Of a DNA stretch of 64,000 nucleotides, positions 23,376-37,040 are shown piece by piece; positions within the stretch are counted from its first letter, which is position 1; every line of letters begins with the position of its first letter. The DNA comes from Brasenia schreberi (taxonomy: Eukaryota > Streptophyta > Magnoliopsida > Nymphaeales > Cabombaceae). Where the stretch lies: contig JAYKKT010000048.1 of assembly GCA_036023115.1 (NCBI GenBank), forward strand, positions 5,108,001 to 5,172,000, read 5' to 3'. Both the position numbers and the translations under genes were made by a program. The notes beneath the pieces are model-generated. The model was not told where the DNA came from. It did no database searches and saw nothing but the letters and a program-made list of their open reading frames with translations.

Positions 23376-26300
23376 CGCCGTCCGGTTTCTCATTGTTCTC
23401 CCTCTTTTCCTTTTTGTCTCGCTACGTATGCTGCCTCATCTCTTCTCCAAAGTGTTTCCAATGCTTAAGGATCAGTGAGGGTTACCAAGGTAATGGTGCT
23501 CATGCACTATTATGACGAACTACATCGTGTTATCTTCTCTCCCATGGATTTGTGTAGAGATACTTTTAGAATCTCAAGATCTGATCTAATATGTTTGTTA
23601 TAAAATCCAGAAAAATTATTTTCAAAATCAATGGTCTAGAACTTGAAAACAGATATTAGAAGTGACCAAGAGATTTTTAAACATCCTTAGAAAAATTCTA
23701 AAAAATTATGTATTTTGGGTCCTGTCTTCCTAAGTTTTTCGACACACAAGTTTTGTAGTAAGCATATTCACATCTTTGTATTTTGGAAAGAGTACCTCTT
23801 AAACTTTCTAGAATAGCTTTTCTTGCAAATTTTTATAGACCAGTTATCTGCAAATATAGGATGATACAATGCTTGCATCACATCTTATAGTTTTCATAGA
23901 ATAGCTTAAAGTGTTTCTCAATTCTGAAGAAATTTGACAAGAATCTAACTCTATATTTTTTAGAATAAATTATAGATAGAATAATCTTTAATATCTGCAA
24001 ATCTTGGAACCTTTTGGTGTTTTCAAGATTTTATATATATGTTACAAGTTTGGGCTTCAAAAGCAGGCCTCTGTCAACCGTGTAAAGTTTTTGCTCAGGG
24101 TCGGTCTTATTTCAGATCTTGTTCCAATTTTGAATTCTTCTAAATTGTCTACATGTAATGTTATCTTTGACAATTCTTGATGTGGTGATATGACTATAGA
24201 TGTTTTTGATGATATAATGCTTGATATTCTTGTGGAATCAATTATGACTTTTGATAGTTATATTTAAAATTACTTATATTTGATCAATTTGGTTATGATC
24301 ATAATGAATTTGAACTCGACCATGAATAGATTATGATGAAATCGTGCCACTCAAAAATCCGTTTGATCCTATTGCTGTTGATGCTGGCCCTTGCTTAAAA
24401 TTGTGCGGTAATACACTTGACGATGTTGCATATTCATTTGATGAACTTGATTTAGTGTATAAAGTTATTGGATTCCTGAATCTATATCTCATACGATGCT
24501 CCTGAAAAATTGGATTTTATCCTTCACATATGTTTCATGACTATATGGATATCTCAAAATCTAATTTGACATTGAATCTTTAAATATTCTTAGATCTTTA
24601 TTTGATGAAATCAAATTTCATGACATGTATAATTCACTTCTCATCTAGAGTTCTATCACTCATTTGATTACATCAAATCCAAATCATGTTCAAATTTCAA
24701 GGCATCCAAAAATTTTCATGTTATTCTTGATTTAAGGGATAAGTCCCAATAAGTGTACCCTTGATGCTCCTACAACTCTCGATCCACCATGGTCGGCCTT
24801 TCACTCTAGTGCTTCCAAGTACGCATGATTGTCTAGTTGTATATTATTATTTAGAAAATTAAAAAATAAAGTACTTTAAAAACCAAAAAAAATGAATAAT
24901 AGAAAAGATTGTGTCATTGTTTCATAGTTTTTCGTGCATTGTTTTTCCAAAATTTATATGCATCATAGGAATATGCATTTAGAATTTTTTAGTCTTTTTT
25001 TCTGAAATTGCATTTTTTGAATTAAATTAGAATTCTTCTAGACTCTAATATGATATTAAAATTCTAAATATTGAAAGGACTTATTCTTTGACATTTCATG
25101 TAAATTGATGAGATAGACGTATGCTCCTGTTTTACGTGAATACTTGGCTTGTTCTTAAAAGCAAAGATCATGAAGTGTGCAAGCACTGAAGAGGTTATAT
25201 CCGGGTTGTGTTAAGCCTTCAGTGTCATATAGTGAGTTATGTCAAAAAAAAAGAACAATGTTAGCGGTTGTAGCTAGAAAGAAGTCTAGGTAAGGGAGAG
25301 GAAATTATGCCTAACTGTAAACACCCAAGATTTTGCTTAAGAAAAATCTATTTTTGGTTCGTAAAATTGGATATAAATATTCATTTTTAAAACACGTGAA
25401 TTGATTATTTGAATCTTAGATATTTGAGTGAAAAGCAATTGCAGAAGTTTTTTTAATCCAATTGAGGAGGCCTTGCAGCAGCATGATACTATCAATACTC
25501 CCGCCACCTAGGATGAACTTAAGATGGGTCATTCAGGACTGAGTCGAGCTTCTGTTAGGTCCTATTTGATGGGTTTTGAGCATAAGACTTTTCATAAATC
25601 CAGTTTTACTTTCTTAGTCTTGTCTATTGTTAAACATTGTTGGCCGTACATCCATTTGACCTAAACATATGTCCTAGTCTCATCGAGTTGAATTTTAGGA
25701 GAATCTATTAAGCTACATAAGTACATATATATATATATATATGCATTGATGTCCTAGATATATATGTACATATGGAAAATATATACATATATATAATACT
25801 TGGGCTTGATTAAAATAGGTATGCACATGCAAGCTCAAGTGCATGTGCATGATGTGTTTGATGTATAAATTTGATCGAAAATGCATTTTGAAAAGGGTTT
25901 CTTCTTCTATATGACAAGTTTTTAGAATCTGAGTTTTATTCAAGGGTTTTGAGAAGTCAAAAATCTAAATTTTATTTAATGAAAAGTTAAAAATCTAATT
26001 TATATATTCATGTGTTTAAAAAGTTATAAATCTGATGGCATGTTAAATGGATTTGGAAAGTTATTCTTTGGGAACTAGAATCATGCATGAACTTTAGAAA
26101 ATCAATTTATAAATTGTGATTCATTCATTTAGCTTGCATAAAAATCTGAATTATGAGCCTATATAAAGATTAATTACTTCTAGAAAGTAAATAGGCTCCC
26201 CTAATTGGTCCATTTGACTCATGACTCAACCCCTTCATTGACCTTGAACCTACTTGATTAACCTACATTCATATACCCACATTTGGCTCACCAATAGAGC

Positions 26301-28379
26301 TTGACTCATACTTTGACTCGTGTGATTTGGATAACCTATACGAAGGTAATGTTGTGGGTTTGGTCAAGTTGTGAAATGATCAAGTTTCTTTTCAAGGTCT
26401 TGGTAAGTTTCACATTGATGGCAAATATAATATGTTAGGCTCATGCTAAAGTACAGGACGTCCAGCTATTGCCCCATGACAAAAAGGATCGACTAACTAT
26501 CATAAAGTCAATGTTGGTAGGTTATGACTCATGTCAAGTGGGAGTCTACTAAGACTAGAAGTAGCAGGATCAATGTAGGCTTGATGTCAAGATGGGTCGA
26601 CCAATCTTTGGTGCAGCAAGAGAGAGTCTAACCCAATATAAATAAGACCAATCTTTGGTAGTTATTTTTATTGCATCACATCCATAGGCCAGCTACTTGA
26701 ATTATCAGTATTGCATAAAAAAAAGAAAGTAGCATCATAGTTCTTATTATTTATCCACTCTAGATAGTTTCATAATGATTAGTTGATTTCATTGCATAAA
26801 ATTATTGTATATTGATTACATAATTAATATTCATCATCGTTATTTATTTGATCTATATAGATCTAATATACTACAAAGCATCCATTGAGCAGTAGATATT
26901 GCATGAATATTTGTACCTTAGATCATTGTATTGTAGTTAACACTCATATTGCATTATCATCATAATAATAAGCATATTACTTTTGAATATCTTAGGCTCT
27001 ACGAATCTTGTCTAGCATACCTTAAATTATGCACCCCGTTATTGGAATTTTTGATGAACTATGCGACATTTTGCATAATCCTTGAAGTGATCAAGCCGCT
27101 TGTTGTCTCATAACCAAATCATAGCAAAAAAGCTTAACCTTATTACCCAAATTGTCCCATAAGCCTCACATAGTGTGTCCTCCGTTACCCAACCTACTTG
27201 AATTCTCTTTTGTCCAATAGTTATTTAAAACCAACCATAACCTTCTCCTAAAAATCTACATAGGTTTAACCAGGACACAAGTGTGTTTTTGGTAACCTAA
27301 ATTAGAAATCCAAAAGATCTAAGTCATTCAACTAAACCTGCCCTATTTAGGAACCCAAGCTAGTCATATAGAAGGCCTAAATCAACTCTAAAATACTCTT
27401 AGAAAAGTCTACCTACAACCAGATAGCAAACAACATCTTTTATTGCTCACCTCTTCCTAAGTGTGAAAGAATTTCTAATTTCAATTAGCCAAATAAATTG
27501 TTAGTGCAAAGGTTGGCCCTTGTCCTGCAGGATTAAAAAACTCTTTGTGAAAAGAATTGATGCATGTCCAATACATTTGGAGTGATTGGAGGTAAGTCCT
27601 AAAATTCATTTTCTTTCTTCTCAATATTAAGAAGGCTGTTGTGAGTTATGATTATGCAAAACAGAAATTTGCATACACTAACTCATAGAAAGACAAGGAT
27701 TTGAATTCAAGTTCAAAAGCCAAAATCCCAATTTCAAGGCCAAGCAAAGTGAAAGTTGAATTAGAAGTCAAATTTCAAGTTCTCTCCATTAGCAAAAGCC
27801 ATGAAAATCCCAAAGAAAAGATTGAGCTAAAGGATCCCATCTCTAAAAGAAACAAACAGGTTCTCCAAAGAGAGTATCCCCAATATAGAGGAAACTCCCA
27901 TGTTAGTGTTGAAAATTTGAAGTAAAGCTCAAGTTCAAATCTTTGGAAACACTTTAAAAGGGATGGGAAGTGCATATCCAACGAAACCAAGTAAAAAATC
28001 TTTATCCTTCTCTAAAATGTTCCTTGACTTTATGAGAGGTGTGTGAGAACCTTTGACAGATAGATTTAGGTTAAGTATTTCACCAAGAAGCTGAAGTCAA
28101 GTGAGTAGTCCTATGAGTGGATCTATACTCTTAAGGGTACTTTGCATTTTACATAAGCCTGAGGTATATGCTTCTTTTATTCAATATGCTTAAGAAGAAT
28201 ATGTTTGATGTTTAAAGGTTTAATATAGCATTTGGGTTAAGGGTTGTAACTAGTTAGCAAATATTTGCCCCACCAACCAAAGAAGAAAGACCTCCAATTT
28301 TATTCAATGGTGCTATAGCTATAGCATATCTTAGATATGTGTGAGTCACCTTTAGGACTCACATTCTTGTGGGTGACAA
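23376..28379. other. Five-kilobase stretch without recognised genes
   Basis: AT-rich DNA with many short frames, none convincing. Local features are TA tracts at 25725-25795 and a lysine-rich frame at 27701-27925 that could be decayed gag or protease of the Gypsy element downstream, though I see no motif. It is probably highly diverged retrotransposon sequence. Confidence 0.4.
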
Positions 28380-29710
28380 GGTTCATTAAGTATGGAAGAT
28401 ATATTTTGATGGTTCCAAAAGTCATAGAGGGGCAGGTATCGATATCATTCTAATGTCTCACCTAACATGAAATTCCTTTGTCATTTAGGTTAATATTTGA
28501 ATGTTAAAATATAGTTGAGTAAAAAACCCTTGTAAAAGGTCTCACACTCCTTTAAAGTCTTGGAGTACGAAAATTTGACATGATGATTCACCAAATATGA
28601 AAAACACTTCTTATACTACCAAATTGTGCAACAATTAGTCTCACATTTCAACACTACACATTCACACACATAGGACATGAAGAGAACCAGTCTTCAGACA
28701 ACTTCTTGAGTTTAGCCTCATCTCTCACTGGGAGCCTAATCATTTCACTAAACCACAGGTCGAATTCACCCACCTATGAGTGACAAGCAACCAAGAGTAA
28801 TTAATACCAAGTTGGCCAAGCTTGATTTCATGAAACCAGGACATTACTAAGTCGGTTGATTTTGCTAAGTATCCAATTGACAAAGATAGAAAACCATTAA
28901 TAAGTCATCACTTGGTATCTTTGTCTAGGGGGTGTCCTCTACAAGAAAAAAAAATCTCTAGTGCCCTTTTGAGGTATGTTGATTGAGCCGATGCCAACCT
29001 AACCATAAAAGAGTGTCATTAGGGAGATTGTGGTGGTGCCTCAATGATGGGAAAGAAAATCCTTCTCTAGAGATATTATTGTTCAAGATCAGGTCATGAT
29101 TGTTATGTGCATGTTAAGCATTGTCATGAGTGTGAAGTTCATGGTCATATAATTTGTGCTCCTACATCCGAGTTGCATTCAGTGGTGAGTTTATGGCCTT
29201 TCTCCAATTGGGCCTTTGATGCTATTGACCCCTACCACCTCATACATCTAATAGTCATAGGTATCTCCAGGTTGCCACCAAATATTTCAATATGTGGGTT
29301 GAGGTCATATCCTTATCTATAGTATTAGAACAACATGTGGCTTCATTCATTATGAGAAATATTGTGTGTCAACTAGGACTACTTGGAGACATCAAGTGGG
29401 CCAATAGGACCCATTTCAAGAATGACAGTTTCTCAACTATGTCAACACCTAAGTATTACCCAACAATTTTATCATCATACTATCCACATGATAATGGTCA
29501 AGCAAAGGCAACCAACAAGACCTTGAAAAGCATCGTTTTGAAAACTATAAGTCAAGATAGAACATGACATGACAAATTACATGATGCATTATGTGCATAT
29601 AAGACGTCGATTAGAACCTCTTTCAGTGCCACTCGATTTAAGTTGGTGTATGGCATGAATGTCATATTTCCCATGCAAGTCGAACTACTCCCATTGCACA
29701 TGGCCACATA
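28380..29710 (+). pseudogene. Gypsy (Ty3) pol remnant: RNase H and integrase
   Basis: At about 28400-28450 the frame reads YFDGSKSHRGAGIDIILMS, the opening of Gypsy RNase H. From 29107 CHECEVHG is the second half of the HHCC zinc finger, followed by APTSELHSVVSLWPFSNWAFDAIDP with the first catalytic Asp. NRTHFKNDSF and YYPHDNGQAKATNKTLKS follow. Towards 29700 a YRTSIRTS-type stretch and VYGMN end the domain. Frame changes and stops are frequent. The segment stops abruptly at about 29710, where a Copia element in the opposite orientation begins. Confidence 0.85.
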
Positions 29711-32345
29711 GCACTAGCCATGGCTCGGTATTCTGCTTCAGTAGAGAAGAGTGACATCTTTTACTACTTCTTACATTTTCAAGAGATGAGTGATTCACCT
29801 AGAAAAACACAAAAATCAGTCATACAATGTTTGTTGATAACATTTTCACCCCAATCAATATCAGTATACATAGATAAATCAAAAGACGAGGAAAAAGTTA
29901 AGAGTACCTCTTTATTTGTAGAGCTTTTCACATATCTAATAATTCTCATAATAGTACTCATATGAATAGTGGTACGTGCTTGCTGAAATTTACTAGTTGT
30001 ATGTACTGCATGGGAAATATCAAGACGAGTGATAGTAAGATAGGTAATAACACCTATGAGTTATCGGTAGGGAGTGAGGTCTTCCAACTTTTCTCCATCA
30101 GTAAATCTTAACTTAGGACTTCAGGAGTATCAACTATCTTGTTGTTTGTGATACTAGAACTTTTAATTACTTCATTTGTAAATTTAGTTTGAGACATAAA
30201 ATATCAACGAGTGTTTCTAACAATCTCAATAACTAAAAAATAATTAAAAAGACCTAAATCTTTTATATCAAATTCTTGATAAAGGTTATATTTAACTTCT
30301 GCAATCCCTGCTTCATCACTCCCAGTGATGATCATATCATCCACATATAAGAGTAAAATAACAATACTTGCATCGGTCTTTTGTATAAACAAAGTTGTAT
30401 CAGTATAACAAAATATAAAGTCATGTATATTCATGAATTTTTCAAATCAATCAAACCAAGCCATGGGGGTTTATTTCAAACCATACAACACCTTTTGTAG
30501 TTTAAGAACATGATCATGGGGAATATCAAATTCGAGAAGAAGAGTCATATAAACATGTTCAGTTAAATATTCATTCAAAAAGATATTTTTAACATCAAGT
30601 TGATATATATCCTAATTTTTAATAGTACTAAGGGTTATAAGAATTCTAATAGTAATCATTCTAGTAATAGGAGCAAAAGTTTCATCATAGTCAATTCCAT
30701 GTTTTTTAGCATAACCATTGGCTACCAATCTAGTCTTATATCTTTCAATATTACCATTGCCATATGTTTTAATTTTATAAATTCATTGACATCAAATAAT
30801 CTTTTTATCCTTAAGTTTAGGTACAATTGTCCATGCTTGGGCTTTGTCTGAGGCTCTAAATTCGTCACTCATAACAACTTCTCATTCTGGAATACCCTTA
30901 GCTTGAAAAAAAAATCTAGGTTCTTTTACTTGATAAAGAGTTGCAATCAAATTTTTTTTGTTGAGGTTTAAAAGATTCATAGGATACAAAACGTTGAAGA
31001 GGTTTTAAAATTCTAGGTTCTAAATGTATGTTATCAGACCCTCTATGTTGTCTAGTATAATGCAATGGAAACAGTTCTATGATGGGTTGTGTGTCAGAAG
31101 TTTCATCTTAAACATTAATAGACTCATGAGAAATATCATGATGAACTTCTTAATCACTATTATCGTCTTCCTCTAAATTAAAGAAATCTTAAGAAAAAGA
31201 TGTTTCATTATTTTTGAAAGATATACACTTACAGTAATAATCATTTTCAAAAAAAATTACATCTTTGGAAACATATAATTTATCATTAATGGGATCAAAA
31301 CATCTATAACATTTTTTATCAATTCTATAATCAAGAAAAACACATTCAATGGCCCTAGGAGACAATTTATCATTTTTGTCTGTATATACAAAACATTTAC
31401 ACCCAAAAACTCTACATCTTTCATAATAAGGAGAGAGATTATTTAATTTTTCAAAAGAAGAAATATTTGTAAGTTTAGTTGAAGGCATCCTATTGATAAG
31501 ATATACAGTAGTAAGAGTAGCTTCTGCACATAAAACCTTAGGTACATTACTAGCAATTAACAAAGTTCTACATATTTCTACAATGTGCTTATGCTTCCCT
31601 TATCCAAGCCATTTTTTTGAGGAGCTTTAGTGCAATATTTTTTATGTAAAATTTCATTAGTTTCAATAAATGTTTGAAAATCATTTGACAAGTATTCCTC
31701 CCAAATCAATTCTAAAAATCTTAATGGTGAAATTAAATTTATTTTTTATCATATTGTAAAAGATTACAAATTTTTTAAATACTTATAATTTATGTTTTAA
31801 GAGATATATCTAAGTAAAGTGAGTAAAATCATCTATAAATATTACATAATATTGAACTCATACCTTAAAAACAATAGGAGCAAAACCCCAAATATTAGAA
31901 TGTATTAATTCAAAAGCTTTGTTAGGTACATAGGTTCTTTCTTCAAAAGAAAGATGATGCATTTTTCGAAGAACATATTCTTTACATTCAAATTTTTGTT
32001 CTCTAATTTTTTTTCAACAAAAGAAAATTACAAAGTTTATGCATATCTAAATGCCTAAGTCACTTATGGCAAAGTATAGCATCATGAGCTACATTACAAG
32101 ATTCAAAATTTGACATAAGTAAACAATCCATTTTGTATAGTCCACTTTCTCTATGACCTTGACCAATCACCTTTTTTGATAGGTGATCATGCACCATACA
32201 ATGTTTGGATGAGAAAATGATTATAAAATTATTATCACAAATTTGAGCAACCGAAAGTAAGTTTAAATTGAGTTTAGGTATGAATATTACATTTTGAATT
32301 TTAAAATTATCTTTTTCAAAATTCTCATTTTTTTCAATTTATAGT
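29711..32345 (-). pseudogene. Copia pol remnant: integrase to RNase H
   Basis: Read from right to left, it contains a gag-pre-integrase stretch (about 32090-32020, LRHLDMHKLC), then the integrase C-terminal part (31563-31189) with YLINRMPST and FGCKCFVY. Reverse transcriptase follows, with YVDDMIITGSD (30434-30204). RNase H at 29961-29711 ends in TEAEYRAMAS. Frameshifts and stops are common. The 3' end is cut in RNase H at the Gypsy junction, and the 5' end stops at the RTE stub at 32347. No LTR is visible. Confidence 0.85.
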
Positions 32346-32346
32346 T

Positions 32347-32585
32347 TTTAACTCCGCCCATGTAAGGGATCACCCTTACATGGCCGCTCCCAAGCCCGGA
32401 TAAAGGAGGAGGATTGTATTAGGCTTCTGACAGCCAGCATAAAACTTTGTTGGACTTTTATACCATGGATTAAACAAATTATGAGCATTGCATTGGGGCG
32501 TCCCCTTTTAGCGACACACTGCAGAGCCCAAATGTAGTTAAAAGTAATAAAGAGTCATTACATTTTCGTCCAGATGTAGTGAATC
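32347..32585 (+). mobile_element. RTE LINE 5' untranslated end
   Basis: ACTCCGCCCATGTAAGGGAT begins a copy that follows the 60889 element through CCCGGATAAAGGAGGAGG, GCATTGCATTGGGG and a TCGTCCAGATGTAGTGAATCA stretch, then stops before the endonuclease frame. A LINE fragment that keeps the 5' end but lacks the 3' end is unusual for ordinary 5' truncation. Confidence 0.8.
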
Positions 32586-32875
32586 AATGTCCAACCCTAA
32601 GATCCATATCAACCCATTCTAAAGCCTAATATTCACTTTAGAACCAAATTCCAATTAGAATCCAAAGTTCATTTAGAGAACCATCCTCCATTTACTATCC
32701 ATATGATAACCCTTACCCATTTAAGATCTATATCCACATTAGGATCCATACCCATTTTAGATCCAAATCTAGATAGAGTCTCATATCCATTTAGAGACCA
32801 AAATCCTCATATAGATTCATATCCAATTAGAATTCAAAACCAATAGAAATAAGAATCCCTTTTATGCTCACATTT
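32586..32875. repeat. Degenerate tandem array of ATCCATAT / TTAGAATCCA units
   Basis: Over about 290 bp the motifs ATCCATAT, CATTTAGA and AATTAGAATCCAAA recur every 20-30 bases with substitutions, giving a strand-biased A/C-rich tract. No coding signal. Confidence 0.65.
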
Positions 32876-33387
32876 CAATTCAAGTGTGTAGGAAATTAAT
32901 GGTGGTGGTGGAACTTAGCCGGATAGAGATGGCATTGCACGGTAGTGAAAATGACCAGAATTTTGGCTAGTGAGTCGTTTTTCAAGCGAAAGAGAAATGG
33001 ATATTTGGCAATGAATCGTTTTTCTGGCGAAATAGAAATGGATGTTTAGCAATGAATCTGGTTGGGAACAAATAAGCTTCTCGTCGACATTTTGGTCATA
33101 ATCTCTACAATAGTAACATACAAACAATATGTCAAAAGTGACCATTGTCTATGATCTGGCTCGATCCACCCATGATCAACAACATTCCTTGTTTCCAATC
33201 AAACACTAGGAGGCCCACAATTCGTCGTGCAGTCATCCCATGTTCAGATCTGGCCCAATGGTGTCACGGTCATCCGTGGAAGCAACCTAATCGTGAAACT
33301 CACCAAGTTGTGTGTCATCAAGTCCCATATGAGTCTACCACTCCCCCACAAGGACCACTGCCAAAACCACTAGAAATTGTTTGCAAC
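32876..33387. other. Spacer, nothing recognised
   Basis: Unique-looking sequence between the degenerate array and the LTR-like repeat. The frame 33145-33450 has no recognisable motif. Confidence 0.4.
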
Positions 33388-33995
33388 TTTGCTGAAAATA
33401 TGTTAACTAAAATACTTTCTCTTCGAAGCATGCATAGCTCTATCCTTTAGGCTATTTTGTCGCCCCTGGATTTTACTTTTCCAAATGCAAAGGACACCAA
33501 CAAATGCCTTGAGGATATAATGAGGAACCCTCACCTTGCCTTGTAAAAGTTGAACTGAGTCTTTTACGACACCGGTACTCTAAGATAATGCCACAAAGTT
33601 TTCTAAGGCCCAAGAAACCTTACTCATTTAAGGAAACTCTCTTTACTCAAGGAACATAGGTGAGAAAAGTCATGAAGTTGCAAGGAATGCTTACGAATGT
33701 GGGTTCTCCCCCTTTGGTCATAGATTAAGTGCCCTTTTATAGGCATCCAAGTGGTTTTTCAAATGCCCACTATTATGGCTCTAACGGTTGGCTTTATGAG
33801 TAAGTATGCCCATTCAGCCTATGTAGTGTAGTAACCTTTCTCCATTTAATTGAAGAGATAGATGGTATTATTTTCCAAACTTACAGGTAAGTAGGAAACC
33901 TTTGAGCTGCCCAACTCTCTAATTGTAACTGCAATGTAATTTCATACAATTCTAATTGCATTTTACACCCACTTTCACCACTATCATTTGCAAAC
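33388..33995 (-). repeat. LTR-like repeat, left copy (3' LTR of Copia)
   Basis: It matches 37041-37610 over nearly its whole length in the same orientation, from CAACTTTGCTGAAAATA to ACTATCATTTG. On the minus strand a TATA-like CTATAAAAGGGC occurs near 33735-33746. The left copy carries an insertion around 33840-33885 relative to the right copy. Confidence 0.8.
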
Positions 33996-34499
33996 TTAAA
34001 AACCTTATAGTTTGAATGGAAGTGTCTGGCAATTGAACCTATACTAGTAAGAGTTGGGTTCTCACTTATCCGAATTGAAATAGTAGACAAGTTTTAAACC
34101 ATCTAATTCATTTGAACAAGTGTGCACAATTTACATATAGGGTTTATGTACTGATGGAATCACTATAAACGTTGACACAATTATAAAGGCCTTGTATCTA
34201 GGTATCATCTTCTATGAGTGCTATTGAAGTCTAAGCCCGAGACTCTTAGAAGCGATCACACTTCACACTCATATAGGTAGACTTCATCAAGAATGCCTCT
34301 CATAAGAGCATCCTAGTAAAAATCTGCTATGGGTCTATTAAGAGCATAACTCAACCTATTTTTTTACTTTATGGGACTAAATATCTTTATCTTGGGATGG
34401 TGAGAGAGGTAGGTACTTTCAATCACACTAATAATATATTTTAACCCATTGAACTCACAACTTGATGTTACTTAAGCTTGAGTCGGGTTTTCATTATCG

Positions 34500-36990
34500 A
34501 AGATTTATTAAGCGGGCTTGATACTCATCCACCTTGATGCTTTTAGCACCAAGTCCATTGTGAGACTCTTTGTCATGGAATCTACAAGATAAAATTCTGA
34601 CCTTATATAAGAAATAGATATGATTTCATTCTTCATAAGATCTTTTACATAATTGTGTCTCAGATCAATATATTTGGATTTCTCATTTTACACATGGCTA
34701 TAAGCCTTGGATAATGTACTTTGACTACCACACCACAGTTCATCGCTATTGGAGCCAATGGCATTGACAATATCGTCCTGTCATAAGATAAGTTTTTAAG
34801 CCATTCAGTTTCCTTACTTGATGTTGCAAGGGCTATAAATTCAACAGTAGTGGAATCAGCTATACAAGTTTGTTTCTTTGAGGCCCAAGCGACTGCACCT
34901 TACCAATTGTAAAGACCCATCCACTTGTACAAGCATGATCTTCTACATAGGTAACCCAACTGGCATCCACATAACCTTCTAAAACCGAAGGACTTCCATT
35001 ATAAAACAAACTATAATGGAGAGTTCTTTTTAGATATTTCAAGACTCCAGATTGCAAACCAGTGGTCCCTACTTGGTTTACTAGTGTATTGACTTAGACG
35101 ACCAACCACATATGAAATATCCAGCCTAGTGCTAGTCATTACATACATCAAACAACCAATTAGCCTAGCATATTCTAATTGTGAAATCGGACAACATTAT
35201 TTGGTATCAAATTTGAATTTGGATCAAACAAAATTGAAACGGGCACATAATAAAAAGCAGTAAGGCTTTTTAATACCTTTTCGACATAATGAAATTGTGA
35301 CAGCTCGATTTCATCTCCTTTTCTAAAGATTTTGATTCCCAAAATTACCTCAACAATTTTCAAATTTTTCATGTCAAAATTCTTTGAAAGAAAACCTTTT
35401 ACTTTTCCAACTTCATTCAAATCGGTACCAAATATAAGCATATCATCAACAATACAAACAAATGATGATACCATTGTCATCATAGAATTTGTTATACACA
35501 CATTTATTTGTTTTATTTATTTGAAAACCATTGGCAAGTACTACTTCATCAAATTTTTGTACCATTGCTTAGGGGCTTGTTTTAAACCATATAAGGATTT
35601 GACTAATTTGCAAACTTTATGTTCTTGGCCAGGTATAACAAAACCCTTGGGTTGCTCCATATATACCTCTTCGTCTAATTCACCATTTAAAAAGGTCATT
35701 TTAATATCTATTTGGTAAATGGCGAGTTTATGAATTAATAAGTGCTATCAAAACTCTAATCATAGTTTTTCTAGCTATTGGTACATATGTAACAAAATAA
35801 TCAATTTCCTTCTTTTATTAAAGCCACTAGCAACTAACCTTGCTTTGAACTTTTCAATGGTTTCATCAACTTTCATCTTTTTCTTAAAAAGCCACTTACA
35901 ACCAATAGCTTTTGAACCGAGAGGGAGGTCTACTAATTTCTAAATTTTATTTGAAAGTATTGAATCCATTTCATCTTGGATGGCTTCCTTCCAAAATGTA
36001 TAGTCATGAGACCTCATAGCTTCATCAAAAGTCTCAGGATCATTTTCGGCATTTAAACACCATGGAATAGAGTTTAAAATATAATTGCAATGTGTTGAGT
36101 CATACCTGAATCGACCATGCACTAACGTCCTCAACCATGTTCACTTTGGTTATAACCGCAACAAGGTTCTCCTTAGACTCGAAACTTTGTTTGTTAATTC
36201 TCTTGAAAAATCAAGAATCCTTTTTAAAATGTCTGGGTTTTCCACAATGATAGTAGTGACCCTTTTTTTCTTAGTTTTGGTCTCCCTATCATTTTTGCTT
36301 TGAGATTTGTTAAACTCTTTATTTCCCTTTTGCTTATGTTTATATTCAACTTTCTCGGTCACATTGACCTTCTCTTGGGCAACTATTTCTTTAGAACCTT
36401 CTTGCTTTTGGTATTCCTCTTCAAGCTTAAGATAGTTCCCAAGTTGCTCAAGAGAAATGTCTTCCTTCTTGTGTTTAAGAGTATTTTTGAAATCTTTCTA
36501 AGAAAGAGGAAGTTTGTCAATAATTGAAGAAACAATAATTATATCATCCATGTGCATTTGTGTTGTTTAAAATAATTCAAAATATGTTTGAAGTCATGAA
36601 ATTGCAACATGACGAACCTTTTTCTATCATTTTGAAATTGATGAAGCGAGTAACAAGAATTTCTTATTTGTGGTGTCTTCACCCATGTACCTCGCTTCAA
36701 GCTTTTCCTAGAGGTCCTTCATGCTTCGAGAGTCTTGGAAGAGATCGAACAAAATGTCCAACATTTCATTGAGGATGTAGCCAACGCAGATGTAATCGTC
36801 ATTGTCCCATTTCTGAAATTGATGAGTCTTCTGTAAGGTTTCATCCTCATTCTCTTCTTGCTTGGGAGTGGACAACTAATATACCACCTTGAGAGTGGTA
36901 AGTAGGAAGTGCATCTTTTTCTGCCAACGAAGAAAATTTCATCCATCAAAATGATCTAGCTTGATGAAGTCAGCAGTCATGTCACGTAAA
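34500..36990 (-). pseudogene. Copia internal region: gag, RT, RNase H, with PR and IN missing
   Basis: From right to left, gag starts near 36990 (FDGTNFLRWQKKMHFLLTTL in a shifting frame). A zinc-knuckle remnant follows near 36260-36215 (HCGKPRHFKKD). Almost immediately comes the start of the reverse transcriptase region (36134-35940, FWKEAIQDEMDSI). RT continues at 35501-35175 with FVCIVDDMLIFGTD, and RNase H ends the block (35057-34800, SWVTYVEDHACTSGWVF then an ADSTTVEF-type stretch). The protease and integrase normally between gag and RT are absent. Stops are frequent, so the element is not autonomous. Confidence 0.83.
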
Positions 36991-37040
36991 GATGCTATTA
37001 AGAGAAACAAGTTCATTGACAACACAAATAGCTAAAGAAT

